Below are positions 15,825 to 30,100 of a stretch of DNA of 64,000 nt, piece after piece. Origin of the DNA: Mortierella alpina. Taxonomy: Eukaryota > Mortierellomycota > Mortierellomycetes > Mortierellales > Mortierellaceae. The notes under the pieces are model-generated. The model worked only from the letters and a program-made list of their open reading frames with translations. It had not been told where the DNA came from and made no database searches. The stretch is taken from assembly GCA_029449245.1 (NCBI GenBank), contig JANATF010000006.1, positions 2,470,573 to 2,534,572 of the forward strand. The letters run 5' to 3'. The position numbers and the translations under genes are program-made. The first letter of the stretch is position 1, and the number at the start of each line of letters is the position of its first letter.

Positions 15825-17400
15825 ATGTCTTTTTTTGCAAAGCGGCAAACGACGGCGGGAGGCTCAAATTCAGCAGCGGCTACTGCCCAGAAGCCCTGGA
15901 TTGAGAAGTAGTAGGTGCAAGTCTTGATGGATGGAGAGCCGACACGTTTAAAGGATTCTTAGATGAGCGCGAGATCTATGCCAATCCCGTGGCGAAGTCA
16001 ATGTGCGATCGACACCCGATGGCAAGGCTGATTCACGCTGACCTCCATTTTTCAACCGCTTTTGCCACCAATCCTAGCCGACCAAAGACAATGGACGATA
16101 TCAGCTCCCAGGAACAGGCCGTTGCAGTGCTCAAGAAGACAATGGAATCACAAAATGTATAGAAAAGCAGGCTATTTCCTGGCTGCGCCCTCTATGTCTT
16201 GCGCCAGGGATCATGCTAACACAGCTTCTTATCGTGACCTCAGTTGCCGCACTTGTTGTTTTACGGGCCACCGGGAACCGGAAAAACGTCTACAATTCTG
16301 GCACTTGCCAGAGATATCTACGGGTATGGTGTGACATCAGGAAAATTGCGCGATGTTTTCTATGACGTGTAGGCTGCTGACCAACGTTTTTTGCTGTGGT
16401 AACGATTAGACCAGAGATGATCGGATCCAGAGTGTTGGAACTGAATGCATCTGATGAGCGAGGAATTCAAGTTATCCGTGAGAAAGTCAAGAACTTTGCC
16501 CGGTCGACGGTTTCCCACAACATCGGGTATGTGGCCCTGGTATCTTTGTAGGGAATATACCAAACTGTGCTCTAGAGTCTGCCTTCTCACACAGTGACCT
16601 ATATCGGATGTTATCTTAGAAATCAGAGTTGTCCACCTTACAAGATCATCATCTTGGACGAGGCGGACTCGATGACATCGGACGCTCAATCTGCTCTCAG
16701 GAGAACTATGGAGACCTATTCGAAACTCACTCGTTTCTGCTTAATCTGCAATTATGTCACGCGCATCATCGAGCCTCTGGCCTCCCGCTGCGCCAAGTTC
16801 CGCTTCAGACCTTTGGAAGAGAAGCATAGCAAGGAGCGTTTGGATATGATTTGTCAACAGGAGGACGTCAAGATCTCGCCCGAAGCCATTCTCTCCCTCA
16901 TTAGAATATCTGAGGGAGATCTCAGGAAGGCTATCATGTATCTTCAGAGTGCCTCGCGCTTGATTGGCAAGGATGGCGAAATTGGTGTCGAAGTGATAGC
17001 GGATATTGCAGGAGTAAGTAGAGAAGTACCACGTCTCACAGTTATTGAGATATATGCATTCCACGACAGTCGGATACTGACGGAACAATTCCTCACCCCT
17101 AACTGGTATATTTAGACCGTGCCGGAATCGGTTATTGATAGTCTGGAGGCATGCTGGCATACCAAGGACTACAAAACCATCTCGTCTGAAGTGCAGAATG
17201 TCGTCGCCGATGGACACTCGGCCTCTAAGATATTGTCACAACTTCACGCAAGGCTTTTGAGGAACGATTCCTTGAATTCGTTGCAGAAAGCCAAGATTGC
17301 TGAGGTCTTTGGAGATATGGACAAGGCACTGTGTGATGGCGCCGACGAGCAGCTTCAGCTACTGAACATGATGACTAGAGTCTCTGCGATCGCCGTTTAA
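15825..17400 (+). CDS. RFC2: Replication factor C subunit (yeast Rfc2 / human RFC4)
   Basis: Predicted 346 aa from six exons (15825-15910, 16078-16156, 16244-16323, 16410-16526, 16620-17013, 17116-17400), the normal length for a small RFC subunit. It is a clamp-loader AAA+ ATPase that loads PCNA at primer-template junctions in the nucleus. Visible motifs are [13 protein letters not shown], Walker A GPPGTGKT (about residues 63-70), [10 protein letters not shown], Walker B LDEAD (133-137), the SRC arginine finger (176-178) and sensor-2 GDLRKAI. The run [16 protein letters not shown] and [14 protein letters not shown] match Rfc2/RFC4 better than Rfc3, Rfc4 or Rfc5. The gene converges on histone H3, with 284 bp between the stops, so two S-phase genes sit tail to tail. 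Confidence 0.96.
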
Positions 17401-17684
17401 ACTAGCTAGAACCAAGGCCTTATCTGCGCGAAAGGCATTAAATTCTCATGAAGATCAAACACGTTTATTGATACGACGACCGTGCATCACACCTCCAAAG
17501 AGCAACTTCCTCAGCTTGGGGGACAATATGAACTCGACTTTGTTTTTCAAAACGTGTTATTAATATACAAAAAGCTGGAGAAGTAAACTACAATTGGGAG
17601 ACAAAACGTGTTGCGCTAATCTGTTGCTAACAGAAGACAGAGAAGCAAGACGGGAGCAGATATATACTATCGACCTTTCTTTTT

Positions 17685-18447
<763 letters not shown>

Positions 18448-19043
18448 CTTAGTGGATGGATGGGTGTGTGTATGTGGAGTGGTGGGAGTGGTAGAGAGAA
18501 AGAAAAAACAAAAAAAAAGTGGGAAAGGGCACGGTATAAGTGAGAAAAAAAAGGGAAGCAGCGAGCGAGGAGTGCACCGGGCCGTAAGCCACCGCGGGCA
18601 GGAATGGCTGCAGTGATTTTCTCCAGCAGCAGCAGAGATTTTGGAGCAAAGTATGGTGTTGCTGAAACGCAACATGAGCAAAAATCGGCAGCGATTGTCA
18701 ACGTATGGGGAAAAGGAAGAAAATCGGTCGCCGAAATGTGTTTTCTAATTGCACGACACCTAATTGCACGTCACCTAATTGCACGTCACCTAATTGCACA
18801 GTCCAAGATCGAGCTTCACGTCCCAAAGTCTCCAAGAGGGGAAGGTGGTCTCGGAGCAGCCCGTCGTGGAGAATAATGCCATGTTCGTACACGAGGCACC
18901 CGAGAAGGCTCTCTCGTTGACCACGCGCAAGAGAATCATGTAGTTAAAAAGGATATTCCTCAGCAACGGCTCGCTACAATCGTAGGCGATCATGCACTCT
19001 TTATTGACAGCGGCGTCCAGGGCGCGGCACCTGCACTAGGCCT
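18448..19043. other. H3 upstream region and coronin-7 3' flank
   Basis: It holds the inferred H3 first (noncoding) exon near 18448-18540, its promoter with the 15-bp repeats, and the 3' UTR of coronin-7. Short open frames here have no recognisable content. Confidence 0.5.
18745..18799 (-). promoter_or_regulatory. Four tandem 15-bp repeats upstream of histone H3
   Basis: Plus-strand unit CTAATTGCACGTCAC (first copy GACAC, last copy truncated after TTGCAC). In the H3 sense direction each copy reads GTGACGTGCAATTAG and so contains TGACGTG, a half-site of the type bound by bZIP (CREB/ATF) factors. The cluster lies about 300 bp upstream of the inferred H3 leader exon and about 250 bp past the 3' end of coronin-7, so H3 is the only promoter nearby. 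Confidence 0.6.
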
Positions 19044-22000
19044 TTAGTCATCCCATTCATCGTCGTCAACCACGCCTGTCTCGGGCACCAGCGTGTCGCG
19101 ATCAGCCTTGGACTCTTTTGCCGTTTCAAACATCCGCTCCATGGCAAGTCGTTTCCGGTCATCCTCTGCAGCTTGCTGCTTCCCCTGCAAAAACTTATCT
19201 AACGAGCTCCCTCCTTGTGGCGGCGTCACTGGCTTTTCGGCGTTGTGCTGCGACACTATTTATATCAATCAATGACATTAGCATATAAGTATTGTCATTG
19301 AGGAAGACTGTTTGTTCATCGACATATCACAGGTCGCTTGGGCTTACGGGGGATCATGTCCTCTGGGCAAAGATGAATCTTTCTGAGCGGTCTATCGGCG
19401 GCTGCGCCCGAGAAAAAGTCGTCGGCCTCCATGGTGGCTGTTTCCACGTCAATCGTGTCAGGAAACAGATCATCCTGGAAAAACTCTTGCTTGTTGCGTG
19501 GCACTGAGACGCGGATGACTTCGACACTGTTGTATGTCAAGCGGTACATCTTGGCGAGCTCGATCGCTCGAACGTCACAATAGCGTTTTGGTAAGTAAGA
19601 GACATCCTGCTGTAGCGAGCCCTGCTCTAAGCTAGCCACATCCACGAATAGGCCTTTGCCAGCCTCCACGTCCTTTCTCGATCCCAATAAGATTTCGAAA
19701 TGCTTCATGACTCGATCTCCGCGCGCCGACACAGCAAGCACAGAGGTATCGGCGTCGTAATGGGGAACCAGAACGCCCGGCGACATATCCATTTTCTTTG
19801 TGTCTATCGGTCCACGTTCCAGATCATTGGCGTCAAACAGTAAAATTTCTCGCTGACTACCCCTATTAGCATCGGCGGCAACAAAAGTTCAAAACCAGTA
19901 ATGAGCGACCAAGCGATTCAACCAAGGCTGGGAAATAAAGGCATGGACAAACTGAGGTCGCTTACCGGCCAAAGCCAACGCTGGCAATCAAGTCTGTCTC
20001 TCCAAGCCATAAAACACGACACGATCGAAGACTGTCGTGACCAGGACCCTCCTTCAGAAGTTTGCCCGACAAGGCATCCCAGACCCGGATCTTTTTGTCC
20101 TTGCAAACGGACACAATTTTGGTACCCAGATGGTTGAAGTCACAGCTAAAGATCTATAAACAGGAGCAGCTTCATTAAAAAGTGTGTCCCATCACCTTGG
20201 ACAATATGAAAACCACAAGAACTGCCGCAGTAAATTACCACATCCTTGTGACCCTTGATGGCAACCTTCTCAACCTGGGCTTTTAGGTCCCAGAGCCTCA
20301 GTGTTGGGTCATTGCGATCCATGGATGCTGACAACAGGACATCCCTTGCCCGAGGATGAAATAAAATCAGCGTGATCTTGTCCATCGTAGATGCGCCTAA
20401 TACCCATGCTGGTTTCGTCGTGTCGGCTTCTTTGTCTAGTCCCTCCTCAGGGATGATCCATCCTTTAATCTTGGCGTCATCCGAGGCTGTTGCAAGTAGG
20501 TTGGGGTTGAATGGATCAAACTTGAAGCTGTGAAGATCGGAGGAGCAAACCAAAGAAGGCACTTTCGTGCCGACTCGGCCAGGCTCTGTTGTTTTCAAAA
20601 TCCCAATACGTCCGCCAGGCCCATGAAGTGGCAGAGCCAAGAACTTTGCATTGGTCTAGCAATCGAACAGCATGAGTAAGTAACCATCATACCTTCCATA
20701 GTGTTGGGCATCAGACAGATCAATCAAACACATCAAACGACATACCTCAATCAAATTGCACTCTGGCACGGTGCTGATGCTTAGACCGGATATGTTTTCA
20801 AAGTGTTCACTGACGTGGTACGGCTTAAAAGACAGGAATCGGTACTTGGACGTCTTTTGGGTCGCCACTCGAGGGATTACTGGAGACTTTGCCATTGCGT
20901 TCACACTCACACTTGAGGGTGAGATGGATGCGGCCACACTTGTTCCTGGAGACTCTGAGCTATGGTTAGATGTGGTCATGCTTGATGTCGAGAGTGACTC
21001 CATTCTCTCGGTGATGATCGCTGTAGCGGGGGAGGTCAGGCAGTGTTTCACAACGGTGGTGTCATTGGTCGAGGACGCTGCAGATGCGACACCATGGTGA
21101 GGAGCTGAGGGTGAGGTCCGTTGAGATTGAGAGTTGAGGATGCCAGAGGTCGTGGACATTTTTGATGACGCTGATGTTGCTGAAAGTCGCGCCCACTCTG
21201 GCTTCCCTGCAAGTCCCGGATCAAGCGATACCCTTTGAACAGGTCTATTCTCGCCGTGGAGCCATTCCTTTGCCTCCAGACCGGGAGTGTCAGACTTTGT
21301 GTCTGGGTAGAGGTCTGCATGAAAGTCGAGATAGGTCTAAGTATGGTTGGAGCAGCTCTTGATTAGAATACGATGAACGGGAATGACCACTATGACCACA
21401 AAGTTGCGAGACATACCCGTCTTGGGACATTGACATTGACAGGCCAGAGGCTGTTCGCATTCACTGTTAAGAGGCGAGCAACCTCTGTTTGCATCACGTT
21501 CATGAGCTGCTTTGGGAACAGTGCAGCACCTGCCACGGGGCCTTGCGCGCTAAAGGCAGCACCCTCCGTCATGAATGGGGACGATTCAGCGATTTCCAGC
21601 CAGCGAATAGTCGACTCGCCTTTTGAAGGAAGGAAGATGATAGAGGTGTCTTCGTCGTAGAGAGGGAACGCCAGTCCGGAGGACGAATCCATGCGCTTGA
21701 GTTCCAAAGGCTTGCTCAGGTCATTGGCGTTCCACATCGCGTTTTCCTTCTCCCTCATCTTGTTAAAGCCTGACGTGAATAAGACATCCTTCTCTCCCAA
21801 CCAAACCACACGCGACGGGCGGTTTCCAACATGTCCTTGACCAGTCTGAAGGGCGCATATAGATTGCATGTGGTTTTAGTATCTCGAGCGGCGATAAGAA
21901 GTAAGCCAACGAAGGCGCACACGTTGGAGGGCTGTGAACAAACCTGGATGGGCGTCTCTTGTTGACGAACATCAAAGACACGAAGCTGTGCATCCTTGCA

Positions 22001-22947
22001 GGTGGTGGCAAGGTGGGTACCATCAGCCTTCCAGGAGATGCTGGTAACTACATTCGGGTGATTCAGTGTGTACGCGGGAGTTGAGAGGGTGGAGCCTTGA
22101 TCAACACTCGAGATATCCCAGATCTGAACAATGTTATGGGAGGCAGTCGCAATAATCTAGGGACATAGATGGTGTGAGCGCTTGGAAAATGATGCTGGTC
22201 GATGCTGAATGGACCTGATCAATAAAGGACGTACTCCGCGTGCTGTTGGATGGTGAAGAATGGCCTCTACAGGCTTGGCTGTGCCAGTGGAGATCGTAAA
22301 TAGCAGCTGCGTTGTGATCTGTTCATTTTCGCCAGAGACTGTCCAGACTTTGACCTTGACGGGCACGAGAGGTATTAGTATCTGAGCATTGAGACCACAG
22401 AGGCATGTATGCGTATGCAGTTACTGAGAAGTGGGTGCCTGTAGCCACATACCTCGCCGTTGTCAGAGCCAGAGATCAGCTGGCGAGGATCGAACGGACT
22501 GAACTCCCAGTCAGACAGGCCGGTACTGTGAGCGTTCAGCGTTTGAACATGGTCTCCCACACGCCCAACCGTGCTCACGGGCAGAATAGCGAGCGATCCT
22601 GAAGGCAGATGGGCAACGTAAGTTGAAGATGACCGTCGCTTGCTTTTTCCATTCGCATCCTGCACCGTCAATCCGTACCTGCTGATGCATGCTTGTATAC
22701 AATCCAGAGCTTGCTGACTTTCACCAACTGACAAGACTCGGACGAGGCCTGGGTCGAGGGTTTCAAGTCTGTGTAAGCGGCCTAGTGGTCCGTCGAAGGG
22801 TAGGAGGCTGTCAGTTTCCGCGTTGATTGCTACGCTACCCTGTCCGAACGTTTACCCGAGAACGCGGGTGCCTGGTACCTCATGCTTGGCAGGTTTCCCG
22901 ACAGCGTTCCTGTACTTTGAAAAGCTGGCAAAGAGTCGTTTGGACAT
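19044..22947 (-). CDS. CORO7: Coronin-7 (tandem WD40 coronin)
   Basis: Predicted 1046 aa from ten exons (22879-22947, 22453-22839, 22235-22354, 21944-22156, 21417-21845, 20746-21336, 20239-20655, 19966-20153, 19348-19862, 19044-19255), every phase consistent. Coronin-7/POD-1 proteins carry two seven-bladed beta-propellers and act in Golgi trafficking and F-actin/Arp2/3 regulation. The protein opens with the coronin signature MSKRLFASFSKYRNAVG. Propeller 1 shows FSPFDPRQLISGSDNG, QIWDISS and TSISWKADGTHLATTCKD. A Ser/Thr-rich linker (around 21000) leads to a second coronin start, TSKYRFLSFKPYH. Propeller 2 shows FKFDPFNPNLLATASDD, RLWDLK and VSVCKDKKIRVWD. There is no coiled coil as in short coronins. 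The C-terminus ends with an acidic tail with Trp, VVDDDEWDD, like the Arp2/3-binding acidic segment. It is divergent from RICTOR across a 1.2 kb shared upstream region. Confidence 0.93.
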
Positions 22948-24156
22948 GCTGCTGGAGTTCTAGGCACGCAGTTGGAGATAACAAGAAGGGGTAGGAGTTT
23001 GAAGGCTGAACAGGGTAGAGTAAGGAAGGGTGTTGAAGGAAAGGGAGCGAAGAGGATGAATGAGGATGGAACGCACGCAGGGCTGGCTGTGACGCTTCTG
23101 CCTGAAAACTTTAATATTCTCTACTCACAGGTGAGCCTTCGCTTGCGCGGACAGGTCCGTGCTAACCACGTCCGTCTTCAAGACAGGGCTGTTGTCGTGT
23201 CCTGTGGCGGGTTGCGCTGGCTGTTGTGTGGCGAAGAGCAACGTGCGCGAGGAGCGAAGCTTGCGTGGTGATGGGAACAGGCCGATGGAGTCTGCTGCAT
23301 GTCGCCTCGAGTCATCTGCATGGTCTATCTGCAAGGCAGTGCTGGCTGTCGCGGAAGCAAGGACGGGGAGGTGGTGACGGCGGTGAGGAAGAGAGAGAAG
23401 GCGAGAGCGAGAGCGAGAGAGGAGGAGGATGAAGAGGAGGATGAAGAGGAGGATGAGGAGGAGGATGAAGGGGAGGACAAAGAGGAGGGCGAGGAGGAGC
23501 AACGACGACGACGACGACGACGACGACGAAAGAAGCAGCGGGACCGCACTCCTGGCTGAAGGGTCTTTTCGCAAGCGCATAATTTCCGTCGATGCGATGC
23601 GACCTCGTTCTGACTCCTGTCTTTTTGGTCTTTCTGTCCCTTGCACTGTCCATTCTCGCATTGTTCCCTTCTTCCTCGTCCTTCTCGTCCCTCCCGTCCT
23701 TCTCTCCTTCTCGTCCTTCTCGTCCTTCTCTCCTTCACTCTCGTTCTCTCTCTCGCCTGTTCTCCTCCGCCGCCCCACCCCCACCCCCTTCTGCGGCCGT
23801 CTTCCATCTACATCCACACGAGCCCCCTCTGCACTGCACTCCACTAGGCGCCTCCCGCAAACGACCCACAGCTCCAGAGCACCGCCAGAGTCAACTCGCC
23901 TGCGCATTCCAACATCCTTGCTCTCATTCGTCCCTGAATCGGCCTCAAGCCCAGCAGCCTCCGCACAATCCACTCCTCAACAAGGACGGGTGTCTGCGTT
24001 TTCCTTTGTTTTTTTTCAACGCTGTCAGGCATCAAGGAGCACAGAGAGGCTGTCGACACCGCGGAGGACGTTCAAACTAGTTGGAAGCCGACGCTGCACC
24101 GGGAATACGCACTGCGAGGAAAGAAGAAAGAGACGTGATCTTGATTTTGACGCGCC
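22948..24156. other. Divergent promoter region between coronin-7 and RICTOR
   Basis: This 1.2 kb region contains a GAGGAGGATGAA-type purine tract, a CGA run, and from about 23640 a CT-rich stretch (CTTCTCGTCC repeats) leading to the RICTOR start. Long open frames through the low-complexity DNA on both strands are compositional artefacts. Confidence 0.6.
23400..23530. repeat. Purine-rich and CGA trinucleotide tract
   Basis: Imperfect 12-mers of the form GAGGAGGATGAA (about 23419-23480) are followed by roughly nine CGA triplets (about 23503-23529). Both lie in the divergent intergenic region. Confidence 0.8.
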
Positions 24157-27100
24157 ATGAGTAGCCATGGCATGTCGTCCTTGGCCCATTCTTTGACAGA
24201 TCATATCTCGGAGGTCTCGCCGCCCATCTTGCCCGTGACAGATGGGGCAACCTCCTGGACGACCTCACAAGGCGAGGATGGCGAGGATGGCGAGGATGGC
24301 GAGGGCGAGTTGGGCGCGATGGGTGACGACGGCGACATGCAGGACTCGGACCCCGACACAACTGACAACTTTGATCCGGAGCCAGATGAGGACCAGACCC
24401 TTGACAGGGTACGTGCAAACAAACTCGGCGTATGATGGTGGCATCTTACGTGGACACCTCAGTGTGCGCAAGTTGCTTACAAGTTCTCTTCCGCTTGACG
24501 TTTCCCACCTTTTAGGACGACGACGACGACGGTGACATTAACTACGACTTGGAGGCAAAGGTACTCGGCAACGCGCGTGGCATGATACCCACAACTTTGC
24601 TTAACCTTTTTGGACTTACAGAAAGACTGGGGAACGTGAGAGATCGCTGACAGCCTCTGCATGCTTAACAAACTCTTGAACGAGTAGATGGACGAACTTT
24701 ACCATCAGCTTCAAGTGGCAACGAAGAATAAGGTGCGGCCTTCTCGAGAGTCATGATTCATGCTATTCAGCGATATTGACATACAGCTGTTGACCCTTGT
24801 TATCGCTCTGCTCTGTCTGTTGATGAATAGGAATCTGCGGAAAGCTTGCTCGAGGTATGTCTTTTGCGAGAGGAAGTAACAATCCCTTGAAAGTGGCCAT
24901 AGGATGATGCTTACATCTCCCACCCCAACCTTGCACAGATATATCGGAGCCGAGATCTTGCGAACGCGGGAAACAACAAGTTGCGGAATCAGGTTGCGCA
25001 CGAGCTTCAGGCAACTATAGAGCGGATTGCCGACATCAACATGCAGCTCGACTATTACAAACAGCGGGCATTTGACCCACCTACGTTCGGTAATACTGCA
25101 GCTGGACTGCAACGGCGGTTGATATGGTCACTCCTCACCTCCATTTAGCTTACGCAAAGAATCAAAAACATGCTTTCCTGTTGTGTCTATAGCGTACCTA
25201 CCGGACCAAGTTTTGAAGGATCCGCAACAATCTTTCCCCGCAGCGACAGGAAGGAGTCACTCTAATTCGTTCTCCACCAGTGACTATGCGGACAACGAAG
25301 AAGGTACTATTCAATATAGAGGGGCTATCAAAGGCATGACATGGCATGCTCTTGTAAGGTGCCCGTATGTTAACGCGTTTCTCGTTCTCATTTTGAATAA
25401 TAGATCGCCAAAGCATTCACTCGGCCATCGGGGACATCATGAGCTCGCTACGGAGCCTATTGGATTCGCCGTCGGTTCGACTGGAACATCTTTTGAACCT
25501 AGTCAACATCTTGAAGCAAAACCAGCACATACACCCAGGATATCCTTTGCAGGACCTTGTGTCATGGTGAGAGAAGTTCTTACCTCGTGGTAAATGGCCC
25601 TTACATCTTCATATTCCAACCACCTGTTTTCAGTTTGCGGTTCTGCTTAGCGAGTACTGTCAGAGAAATCCGCCTGAACGCCTACCGATGTCTGCGACTG
25701 CTCTCGGGTACAGGACCTTTGGGACCTGTGTTAACAGCCTTCAAGATTGACACATTCATTGTGAGGTATGCCTCAAGGTCGCACCCCATCATACCACGTT
25801 CAGAAGTCAAACTGCGCAGTTGCATTATAGCGAATAACCTGAAATTATGTTTACAACATCATTATCTAGATCGCTTATGGCGGATCATCGTTTGGAATCA
25901 GAGAGGATCGAGGCGCTCAAGCTAGTTCGCTGCTTTGTGACGACAAAAGAGGGGATGCAACATATATCCGATGGAGTGATGCGCGCTATGATTGCCATTG
26001 CGGAGCAGGCTGACGAAAAACTCCGGAACGCATGTCTTGAAACTCTGGGCGAAATGGGTAAGAAAAAGCAGAGGTACTGGAGTGAATCTCGGTTTCGGAC
26101 CTTACAACTGAAGCTGACATGTTCTGTCGCTACATAGCTATGTCTGACCCCAAACCAGTCGTGCGGTGTGGCGGACTCAGAGCCATCCTTGTTGCATTGA
26201 CGGATAACCTACAGGACTTATCGGATGCTCTTTTGAAGGTGTTTTTGTTCCTGCTTGAGAGCCCCGAGACGCGTTGCTATGTGCGGCAGGGTCTAGATTC
26301 TGAGGTATGAATGCAGCTCTGTCGAAAAATTGTTCGTGGGTTAAAGGTATCTTGACAAAAGGACGCAGGACTCAACACTATTGACCTTGACCTTTTAGAT
26401 GGTAATGGCGGTTTTTACCGATATCTATTCCCTCGGGCCATCGTATCTTGATCGGGTCAAAGCATCTGGCCGGATCGTTACGTCTATGGTTCGCTCGTGG
26501 GCTGGTCTTTTCGATCTATGCGCGAACGAGAAACGCGCCATTCGTTCGCTGGTGCAGTCCATAAAGCTCCCGATCCAAGAAAACAGAGTAAGTGATGCCA
26601 GGGCTTTTTCTTAGCAAGTTTTCTCGAAGAGGGTCAAAGACTAATATCGTCTATGTGTGACTTCTCAGAAAGTGCTGCTTGACATGTTCTACGAGATATT
26701 CCGGATACAAACGCCGAGATGGCTCAAAGAGTTTCTGGATGGAAACAGCAGTAAGTGTACGGTGCGAGCAGAGTTCCTTTCTGCATAACTGGACTTCGTT
26801 ATAATCGAGACTGACTGAATTAAATTCTCGGCTCTACGCATAGTCAAACCTTCTCAGGAAGACCTTGATAGCTACTGGGAAGCGAATCTCGAACCCTTGG
26901 GGCTGGTCGATCACCATCAGAGCGTGGTTTTGACCGTCTTCATTGACGCAGGGCTGATTGAGGTACTTTCATGTTTGTCATGATTTCTGCTCCCAACAGT
27001 TTCATGCGCTAGCTAACTCGGTGCGTGACAACTCAAATAACACAACTCTTTGGCCACTCTAGACTTTAATCTCTCTTATCGTTGAAGATGGCAGGCCAGA

Positions 27101-30100
27101 AAAGGCCGGAAATGCCGATGCTAGAAAGGTTCTGAGAAAGGCGACACTGTTAATACCGGAGCTCATGCAGCTGGCGCACAAGGTCTTACCATCCCACAAG
27201 AGCACTCACGTTCAGACATTGCCTTCGCTCTTTCATGTGGCGTCCACATTTGAGGACGCTGTCCTACGGCATGTCGCGACAAGTGCCTTCCACTTTATTG
27301 ACACGCTTTGTCGGACAACAACAGGCTCAGCTGCTGAAAGGTACGTTTGCATACCACTGACAGATTTTCTAGTCTAAGCCCATGTCCATACATCATGGCG
27401 ACTGACTTTCGTTCACTCAACTCGTAAAATCTTGAAGGCTCGACGACGGACGCAACCAAAGGCATCTGGATCGAATCAAGCAGAGGATTGGTACTCAATT
27501 GGATGAGGCCAATTTTCGTTCCCTCTTGAACGACACTCAGGTATGATCGCCCCTTGTTCTATATCTGTCCGCTGCCGCTCCGACACCCAAGCGTCTCCAG
27601 TTGAAAAAGTTGACCTCATATCTTTCCATTGTTTCCTTGATGGTGAGTAGGTCTTAAGCACGAAAGACGTCTCCAAGTGGCGTTGGAACTTGATCTTGGA
27701 AATTATTCTGGGGCCGATGCTCAGTCCGCGAAGGCTGGATGAAGCCATTCGAGGCACCAAGTTTTCCAAACGCCTTTTGGCCTTCTACCGACCTTTGAAC
27801 CATCGCTACTCTAATCAACCAGCAAATGAGGTAATACTGATGGAAGGCGGAAGTTGTGATTGCAGTAGTTGAAGGTGCACCGTTAAAGTGCTGAAATCTA
27901 AACTAACGCGAAAACCTCATGCTCCCGGAACCATAGTCGCACCAAACCTACACAAAAATAGGGTGCGCTCTTTTTGAAACTCTGGCAAATACTGTAGATG
28001 GAGCCAAGTATCTCTCGCAGAACAAGATTCTGCGTCTAATTGCTGACGGCTTGGCACAATTAGATCCGGTAAGTGAGCACTTTGTTCGTTGATCGGCACC
28101 AAGTGTGTAAGAGTCACTCCTTATGCTCATATTTTGTTCGTGTTTTATCCCACGAAACTTTCCGCTAGATGCAAGGGCATCCAGCTTCAGACCCGATTTT
28201 CTCGCGTGAGAAAATGGAGACAACCATGACTTCAGGATATTTTGACATGCTGGGAGCGCTATGCAAATCTCGGAGCGGGTCGAGATTGCTAGAAAAGTTC
28301 AAGATATTCAACCTTTACTATCGTCTGAGTGAGCTGCGGAGCCGTGATGATATTGTGAAAAAGATCATCACTTCCATGGACTATAGCATGTAAGTTGAAC
28401 TGGGGGGGGGGGATGAGACTACCGTTGTCGGTAACCCACAAGTTTTATCATGAATTGTACTGACACTGTTTGCGGACATCTCTGTTCTGTAGGGACGGCC
28501 ATCCACGCGTTATCCTGTCGAAGGTCATGACTTCAGGTTATAAGCACATCCGGCTTTTTGCCACGCAGCATTTAGGAACGGTTATTAAGAATGACACAAA
28601 CGAGTTTAATGACTGGGGTATCCGACTACTTTGCACCCAGGTAAGAAAGTAGCCAGCTTCTCCTGTACCTTGTTATTATCGGCCCGATGACTGCAGAAGA
28701 TTAATTGCAACAATTCATTCCACACGCAACCCGTGTGGTGTAATATAGCTCTGTGATCCATCCCTGGACGTCTGCCAAATGGCTGTCAGAGCTTTAGATG
28801 ATGCATGCTCTCATAGGAAGAATTTGGATCTCCTCATTCGCCTGCGGCCAAATCTAGATCACCTTGGAGAGGCGGACAACCCTTTACTACTGAGATTTCT
28901 CTCAACATCCAAGGGCTTTCAGCACCTACACGACATGTCCTACATTGAAGGCGAGATGGACGACTGGTTCACGGTAAGTTCAGGTCTCTTTTATTAGATT
29001 GATCTATGTCCTAGCTCGCACTGATTGTCGTCTATGTTACTGGACTCAGTTCGCCAATAGACAATACATGATCCAAACTGAGGTGAAGTTAGCCAAGGCA
29101 ATGGAACTTCAGCGCTTTAATCCCTTCTCCGAGGACGGCAAATTCGAAAACGAGACCGAGCTGCAGCTGACGTATGTGAGAGAAGTTTGTGCCATCGAGG
29201 ATTATTCTCAGTACTTTGTTCTACGTTTTTAACACCTCTTTGCGTTCCTTCCAAACGTTTCTCGAATTTAGGCGCGCAAAGCAGGTTCTCACACCCCATT
29301 TCTATGGCGAGCTGACACGAACAGAGGAGGGCTGTCAGCTGCTGCGAACAAAGGGTCACTTTGCAGACTATGCTCGGTATATTCGCGAGCACTGTGCCGA
29401 GTTCAAGGATACTGCTGTCATAAGTGATCTAAAGTCGGTGCTCTGGGCAGTGGTATGATTTAATGGTTGTGTGCGCGTTGCCCACTTTCGACGATTGTTC
29501 ACTAGAGACGCTAACGCCGGCCAATGGCTAATCGTTAGGGCAACATCGGATCCACGACGGGAGGGCTGCCATTCTTGGAAGAAGAAGACCTGATCAAGTA
29601 TATCGTCGGTATGGCTGAGCGATCGAAGGTGCTTTCCTTGAAGGGGTAAGATATTGTCTCAATGTACAGCAGATGTATGTGTCCCAGCTTGTGTTAGTAC
29701 TAACCACATTCATGCCCGCAGGACATGCTTCTACGTGCTCGGCCTACTCTGCAAAACAACTCAAGGCATTGAAATACTGGAGGACTATGGTTGGCAGGGT
29801 ATCTTGCACCTGGACAAAACTCCGCGAGGACTGTGCCTGCCAAAGGATCTGGACCGGTTTTTGGAGGTAATGTGGATCAATTGATGAGCCTTCTGAAATG
29901 CGCTTGAAAGCACTCCACAAGAGCGCAGTGATTTAGTCAGAATGAGCATGTCTACCTTTAGGTTCCACGGTGGTCGCTCCACAAGGAAACCAGTCCGTCA
30001 TTGGTGCTCCCGTTGGCGAAGGAAGGCAATGCAGTGGAGAAGGAGATATTGAGGGCCACTGGGGAGCTTGGCAACCATATCCTGACCAATGGCGCGTCCA

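Noticed and set aside
23125-24160. Overlapping frames of up to 282 codons on both strands between coronin-7 and RICTOR
   Set aside because: These are compositional frames through GAG/GAT and CGA tracts in a divergent promoter region. Several frames are open at once.
24622-24635. A 14-nt candidate RICTOR exon (KDWGT)
   Set aside because: Including it shifts the frame before MDELYHQLQ. Direct joining of 24560 to 24688 keeps phase and gives a continuous HR1 coiled coil.
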